64,000 nucleotides of DNA from DASWJS01 sp036397035 (GTDB taxonomy: Bacteria; Actinomycetota; AC-67): positions 62,001 through 126,000 of the forward strand of contig DASWJS010000010.1 of assembly GCA_036397035.1 (NCBI GenBank), written 5' to 3'. The notes beneath the pieces are model-generated. The model did no database searches, was not told the DNA's origin, and saw nothing but the letters and a program-made list of their open reading frames with translations. Below, piece after piece: positions 60,481 through 64,000 of the stretch. The translations under genes and the position numbers were made by a program. The first letter of the stretch is position 1, and the number at the start of each line of letters is the position of its first letter.

Positions 60481-61421
60481 AGCGCGCGCGCTTCCTGCTG
60501 CTCGCGCGTGGGAACCTTTACCCCTCGGACCAGCCCCATCCCGCGGAGCGCGCGAATCACGTACCACCCCACGTCGACCTGCCAGAGGCGAAGGCCGAGC
60601 CGCGCCGACCACGGAAACGCATGGTGATTGTTGTGCCAGGACTCGCCGAAGCTGATCGCGGCCAAGGGCCACACGTTCCTGCTCTCGTCGCGGGCGCGGT
60701 AAGCCTCTTTGCCGTAGAAATGGCAGATCGAGTTGATGCTCCACGTCACGTGGTGGAGCAGGAAGACGCGCACGAGCGATCCCCAGACGAAGGCCGACAG
60801 AGCGCCTCCGAAGCTCATGGTGACGAGGCCGCCGATCAGCGCCGGAAGCGCGAACGTGGCGAGCGTGAGGTGCGGGAATGCGCGGTCGATTCGCGCCACC
60901 GTCCTGTCCTTCACCAGGTCCGGCGTCCATTCGTCCGGCTGGGAGTGCTTGTCGTCGCCCAGCCAGCCGACGTGCGCATGCCACAGCCCGAGCAGCACGC
61001 CCCTCAGCCCCGAGGCCTTTGCCAGGTGCGGCGAGTGCGGGTCCCCGTACTGGTCGGCGTAGGCGTGATGGCGGCGATGGGTCGCGCACCACGCGACGAC
61101 CGATCCTTGCACGGCCATCGAGCCGGCGATGGCCAGCAGCGCCCGGACGGGCCGCACCGCCTGGAACGCGCGGTGCGTGAAGAGCCGGTGGTAGCCGACC
61201 GAGATGCCGACGCCGGTGAAGGCGTAGAGGCCGGCCAGGAGGCCAAAGTCCAGGGTCGAGATGCCCGCGCCGATCCCGAGCCGCGCGATGGCCAGCACCA
61301 CGCCGAGCAGCGGTCCGACGGTGAACAGCAGCGTGAGGCGCCGCTGGAGGCGCAGATCGCGCGCGCTGAGACGCGCGATCCCCCTGATCTCGGCCGGGCG
61401 GGGGTCAAGGGTCGTCTGCAC
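60477..61421 (-). CDS. Acyl-CoA delta-9 fatty acid desaturase
   Basis: A 314-residue integral-membrane di-iron desaturase. Three histidine boxes are present: HRLFTH near residue 71, HRRHHAYADQ near 107 and HNNHHAF near 265, with helices LLAGLYAFTGVGIS and GGLVTMSFGGALSAF between them. It introduces double bonds into acyl chains, adjusting membrane fluidity. GTG start with GGAGGCGATC. The regulator is co-translated downstream, and a large palindrome lies 14 nt upstream. Confidence 0.93.
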   Translation of the reverse strand: MQTTLDPRPAEIRGIARLSARDLRLQRRLTLLFTVGPLLGVVLAIARLGIGAGISTLDFGLLAGLYAFTGVGISVGYHRLFTHRAFQAVRPVRALLAIAGSMAVQGSVVAWCATHRRHHAYADQYGDPHSPHLAKASGLRGVLLGLWHAHVGWLGDDKHSQPDEWTPDLVKDRTVARIDRAFPHLTLATFALPALIGGLVTMSFGGALSAFVWGSLVRVFLLHHVTWSINSICHFYGKEAYRARDESRNVWPLAAISFGESWHNNHHAFPWSARLGLRLWQVDVGWYVIRALRGMGLVRGVKVPTREQQEARAL

Positions 61422-61434
61422 GATCGCCTCCAGG

Positions 61435-61480
61435 GTCGTAACCTACGGTTGCGTAACCTTACGAGACCGTAGGTTACGAC
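61435..61480. promoter_or_regulatory. Large palindromic operator-promoter of the desaturase operon
   Basis: A 15-bp perfect inverted repeat (GTCGTAACCTACGGT at 61435-61449 and its complement at 61466-61480) flanks 16 nt that contain an inner palindrome CGTAA-CC-TTACG. On the minus strand TTGCGT and TAAGGT are 17 nt apart and could be the -35 and -10 boxes. The site is 14-59 nt before the start codon. Several binding half-sites for the TetR protein are implied. Confidence 0.7.
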
Positions 61481-61500
61481 GCAACCCCCCGCACGACGAA

Positions 61501-61524
61501 GGGGCGGATCGGGAGATCCGCCCC
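61501..61524 (-). terminator. Terminator of the first LAXTG-protein gene
   Basis: Perfect 10-bp stem GGGGCGGATC / GATCCGCCCC with loop GGGA (plus-strand reading), 17 nt beyond the stop of the minus-strand gene; a few T follow on that strand. Confidence 0.7.
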
Positions 61525-61541
61525 TCCGTTTCCTTCGTCCC

Positions 61542-62243
61542 TTACTTGTTCGGCACCCGAGCGAGCTTGCGCCTGGATGCCTGGAGCATGATGCCCGTCA
61601 TGACCATCAGCGTGCCGAGAAGCGCGATCAGCGGCGTCTCGGGTCCGGTCTTGGCGAGCTTGACTCCCTTGACCTCGGCCTCGGGCCGCTCGGTCTCCGT
61701 CGGCAGAACCTCGGTCTCCGTTTCAGTCTCCGTCGGCTCTACCTCAGGAGCCTCGCACTCGATCCAGAAGACCTTGTGCTTCTTGTCGGCGCCTCGTGAG
61801 CCGTCGGCGTTCACCGTCAGCTTCACGTGGTAGCCCTGGATCGCGTGCGGCTCGGCATTGGACGCCGCAAGCGCATCCGTCAGGTCCAGCGTGACCGACC
61901 CATCGAGGTCCGTCCCGCCGCCTGCGGGATCGCCCCCGATCGCGACGTCACCTTCAGCGAGCACGCCACTGCCCGTCGGAGCGTGCAGCGCAACGCTGTA
62001 CGAGGCGCTCAGATCGCCTTCCTCGTACCCGTAGAAGTCGATTTGGAACACACAGCCCACGTGCGGCTGGTTGTTCGGGTGGTCGTCAAAAGCCACCCCG
62101 TCGATCTTCACGGTGCCGTTGTTACCCGGTGGTCCACCGGGCGCGGCATGAACGTTCACCGCCGTGGCGAACAGGACCGACCCCCCTACGATGAGCGAGG
62201 CGGACAGCATCCGCCGGGCTCTACGCCGCCAACCTTTGTCCAT
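61542..62243 (-). CDS. Sortase-anchored surface protein with LAXTG signal
   Basis: A 233-residue protein behind GGGAGGGAGG. Signal peptide SLIVGGSVLFATAVNVHA. The mature domain (about 34-165) is beta-rich with Asp/Gly loops and two Cys. A Thr/Glu-rich stalk (PTETETETE) leads to LAKTG at residues 196-200, a hydrophobic helix (PLIALLGTLMVMTGIML) and a basic tail. The LAXTG motif is recognised by class E sortases of high-GC Gram-positive bacteria. The segment VKGVKLA-TGPE is repeated in the partial gene at 63,692. Function of the extracellular domain unknown. Confidence 0.85.
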   Translation of the reverse strand: MDKGWRRRARRMLSASLIVGGSVLFATAVNVHAAPGGPPGNNGTVKIDGVAFDDHPNNQPHVGCVFQIDFYGYEEGDLSASYSVALHAPTGSGVLAEGDVAIGGDPAGGGTDLDGSVTLDLTDALAASNAEPHAIQGYHVKLTVNADGSRGADKKHKVFWIECEAPEVEPTETETETEVLPTETERPEAEVKGVKLAKTGPETPLIALLGTLMVMTGIMLQASRRKLARVPNK

Positions 62244-62401
62244 GGCAGCCTCCCTCCCGAGACCTATGAGTCTTGGACCTAAGGCCTGTACGTGCCATAG
62301 GTCACAGTGGTCAACCTTCCCGCACAGAAGGGCTATTTACATCGATGCCCATTCGTGCCGTTGGCGAAACCAGCGACCCGCGAGGGCAAAGACGCGTGAG
62401 C

Positions 62402-63532
62402 CTACGGTTGGCGAAGGAGCGCCGCGGCGTCGGAGGTGGAGGCGATCGCGACCGCCGACCATGTCCCGTCCTCGCCGACCTTGGTGACCGTCCCCGCGAA
62501 CTCCCACGAGTTCAGCGTGTTCGCTCGCGGACCCGGGACCGTGACGTCGGTCACGAGAATCTCGCCGCCGGAGATCCACAGCGGCGCGATCGCGTTCTCC
62601 GCGACCAGCGTCTCCGGTCCCGACGGGAGGTCGTATCGGTATACGGCTTGGGGGACCCGCGGACGCACGCGCAGATGGTCGCCGAACGAGGACGTGTCGT
62701 AGGCGATGCTCGAGCCGTCGGGCGAGACCACCGCGTTGTTCGCGCCGGGGCGCACGCCGATCGCCTGGGTCCGCCTGGACTCGACGTCGAGCGCGAACCA
62801 GCTATCGTCGCCGGTCTCGACGTGACCGCGGTAGTAGATCGTGCGGCCGTCGGGCGACCAGCGCGCATGCGTGCCCGCCCACGGCTCGGCGACGTCTTGG
62901 CCGGTCGGCTCCAGCAAGAAGAGCCCGAGCGTCCGGTCGACGCTGACGTGCGTGTCGGTGACGAGGATCGAGGCGCCGTCTGGCGCCCACGCGACCGATG
63001 CTTCGTCGTCGCTCCCGGCGCCCCGCCCGATCACGTGCCCGATCGTTCGAACGGCCGACGGCCTGCCCCCGGACGCGTCCACCAGCTTGAGCCGATGCGC
63101 GGTGGAACCCTCGTACTTGAAGGACAGGTAGGCGATCGTGGAGCCGTCCGGGCTCACGCCGAAGCCGAGGATCGAGCCCTCCTCGCGGACGATCTCGCGC
63201 GGCGCGGCGCCCGCGACGGAAATCGCTTCGATCGAGGAACGTGACGACTCGGAGTCGGATGCGACGTACAGAACCTCGTCGCCGAGGAACGCCGGGTCGC
63301 GCTCGAACCGCTCGTCACCGTCGAATGTGAGCTGCGTCGCACGATCCATCGCGACGTCGTAGAGCCACAGGTCGCGCTGATCGGGTTGGTGCGCCACGTA
63401 CGCGACGTACCCGCGTTCGCCCGAGGGCTCGGGGGCGCTCGCGGACGGCGTCGTCGGTGGCTGCCGCGCGCACGCCGCCAGCAAGGTCGCCGCGACCGCG
63501 GCTCCCCGCAACGCCCTGCCGTTCCTCAACAA
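62402..63532 (-). CDS. TolB/WD40-like beta-propeller lipoprotein
   Basis: About 376 residues. The usable start is uncertain: TTG codons at 63532, 63529 or 63511 follow tRNA-Ser(TGA); an earlier ATG would lie inside the tRNA gene. A short hydrophobic segment ends AATLLAAC, a lipobox. Repeated propeller blades contain YVAYVAHQPDQRDLWLYDV, SPDGSTIAYLSF, APDGASILVTD, SPDGRTIYYRG and SPDGSSIAYDT, the WSPDGxxI pattern of TolB-type propellers. Likely a surface-exposed binding lipoprotein. Confidence 0.82.
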   Translation of the reverse strand: MLRNGRALRGAAVAATLLAACARQPPTTPSASAPEPSGERGYVAYVAHQPDQRDLWLYDVAMDRATQLTFDGDERFERDPAFLGDEVLYVASDSESSRSSIEAISVAGAAPREIVREEGSILGFGVSPDGSTIAYLSFKYEGSTAHRLKLVDASGGRPSAVRTIGHVIGRGAGSDDEASVAWAPDGASILVTDTHVSVDRTLGLFLLEPTGQDVAEPWAGTHARWSPDGRTIYYRGHVETGDDSWFALDVESRRTQAIGVRPGANNAVVSPDGSSIAYDTSSFGDHLRVRPRVPQAVYRYDLPSGPETLVAENAIAPLWISGGEILVTDVTVPGPRANTLNSWEFAGTVTKVGEDGTWSAVAIASTSDAAALLRQP

Positions 63533-63533
63533 G

Positions 63534-63622
63534 CGGAGGGCATGGGACTCGAACCCATACACCGGCTCACACCGGCTCAGCGGTTTTCAAGACCGCCCGG
63601 TTGCCAATTACCGTAGCCCTCC
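63534..63622 (-). tRNA. tRNA-Ser(TGA)
   Basis: Acceptor GGAGGGC/GCCCTCC with discriminator G, anticodon stem GCGGT/ACCGC around CTTGAAA (anticodon TGA), long variable arm (TGAGCCGGTGTGAGCCGGTGT) and T-arm GGGTTCGAGTCCC. It is the fourth serine isoacceptor in the window. Confidence 0.95.
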
Positions 63623-63691
63623 GCCGGCAAGCGTACCGCGACGGGAGTGCGGCGCCGGGCGCGAGCGAGGCGCCTGCCGGGGGCGAGCGGC

Positions 63692-64000
63692 TTACTCCGG
63701 CGAGCGCAGCAGGAACCGTTGGCGCAGCCCGTGCAACCAGAAGCCCGACGCCAGCAGGAGCGTGCCGAGGCTTCCGAGGACCGGCGCGACCTCGGGCCCG
63801 GTGTTGGCCAGCTTGACGCCCTTCACCTTCGTCTTCGGGTCGGGATCCCGCGTGAACTTCGTTCCCGCGACATCGGCCGACTCGGTCTCAGTGGCCTGCA
63901 CGCTCGCCGTCTCGGTGGCGGTCGAGGTGCTCGTCGATTGCGTGTCGCCGCCCGCGCAGAACTCGACGTGGCTCAAGCCGTAGCGCTTGTTGTTCTTGTT
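63692..64000 (-). CDS. Sortase-anchored surface protein with LAXTG signal (5' end beyond window)
   Basis: C-terminal 102 residues of a protein whose start lies past the right edge. A Thr/Ser/Glu-rich stalk (STSTSTATETASVQATETES) is followed by VKGVKLANTGPE, a hydrophobic helix (VLGSLGTLLLASGFWL) and a basic tail (RQRFLLRSPE). The LANTG motif and its context match the protein at 61,542, so both are probably substrates of the same class E sortase. The visible end of the extracellular domain (SHVEFCAGG) recalls the FWIECEAPE of the other. Confidence 0.85.
   Translation of the reverse strand, partial: NKNNKRYGLSHVEFCAGGDTQSTSTSTATETASVQATETESADVAGTKFTRDPDPKTKVKGVKLANTGPEVAPVLGSLGTLLLASGFWLHGLRQRFLLRSPE

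Noticed and set aside
63533..63562. ATG start of the propeller lipoprotein within tRNA-Ser(TGA)
   Set aside because: A protein start inside a tRNA gene is unlikely; TTG codons just downstream of the tRNA give a compatible signal peptide.

Overview
The window is about 68% GC and reads as a chromosomal segment of an actinobacterium. The evidence is a phosphate regulon with PHO boxes built from 11-nt GTTCACC-like repeats, two surface proteins ending in the LAXTG sorting motif used by class E sortases, an Eis-type acetyltransferase, a HelD-type helicase and a CDP-glycerol-type polymer transferase. No ribosomal marker is present, so genus or class cannot be fixed. Both ends cut through genes: a mechanosensitive channel on the left and a LAXTG surface protein on the right.

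Region 1 (1-20,000) is a phosphate-response region. A nine-gene minus-strand run, mostly overlapping or closely spaced, reads pstS-pstC-pstA-pstB-phoU, then a LOG-like Rossmann protein, an arsenate-reductase-like protein, a YihY membrane protein and an MscS channel. Divergent from it are a PhoB/PhoR-type two-component system and then an unusual operon: a second phosphate-binding protein, a 1405-residue exported beta-propeller protein with a degenerate phosphoesterase domain, and an FtsH-like membrane protease. Tandem 11-nt repeats resembling PHO boxes lie before both pstS genes, at the response-regulator start, and between a second, orphan response regulator and the eis-like gene. A hicAB module with a frameshifted hicA lies in between.

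Region 2 (20,300-34,500) is mainly housekeeping: asd, lysC, plsY, an MFS transporter, recR, dnaX and the SRP RNA. Interspersed are two vapBC-type toxin-antitoxin pairs, an ABC transporter pair preceded by a small secreted protein, and a large FG-GAP repeat surface protein overlapping recR.

Region 3 (34,500-47,000) has two serine tRNAs bracketing three accessory genes, tadA, a pair of M16 peptidases, and a surface-polymer cluster of four sulfotransferase-like proteins, a GT2 glycosyltransferase and a GT2 plus CDP-glycerol transferase fusion. The cluster suggests a sulfated or otherwise decorated cell-surface polymer.

Region 4 (47,000-51,600) is a gene-poor, more AT-rich accessory stretch with two lipoproteins, two small membrane-associated proteins, a secreted protein and an XRE regulator. 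It is bounded by repeats: a duplicated 22-codon segment whose two copies differ only at third codon positions, and a second imperfect repeat ending at a tRNA-Arg gene.

Region 5 (51,800-64,000) holds amtB-glnK, an ABC-F ATPase, a secreted protein with four DPNWF repeats, a pirin, a HelD-like helicase, a TetR-desaturase operon with a striking palindromic operator, two LAXTG surface proteins and a propeller lipoprotein. Four serine tRNAs (GGA, CGA, GCT, TGA) and tRNA-Arg(ACG) are all on the minus strand between 34.5 and 63.6 kb.
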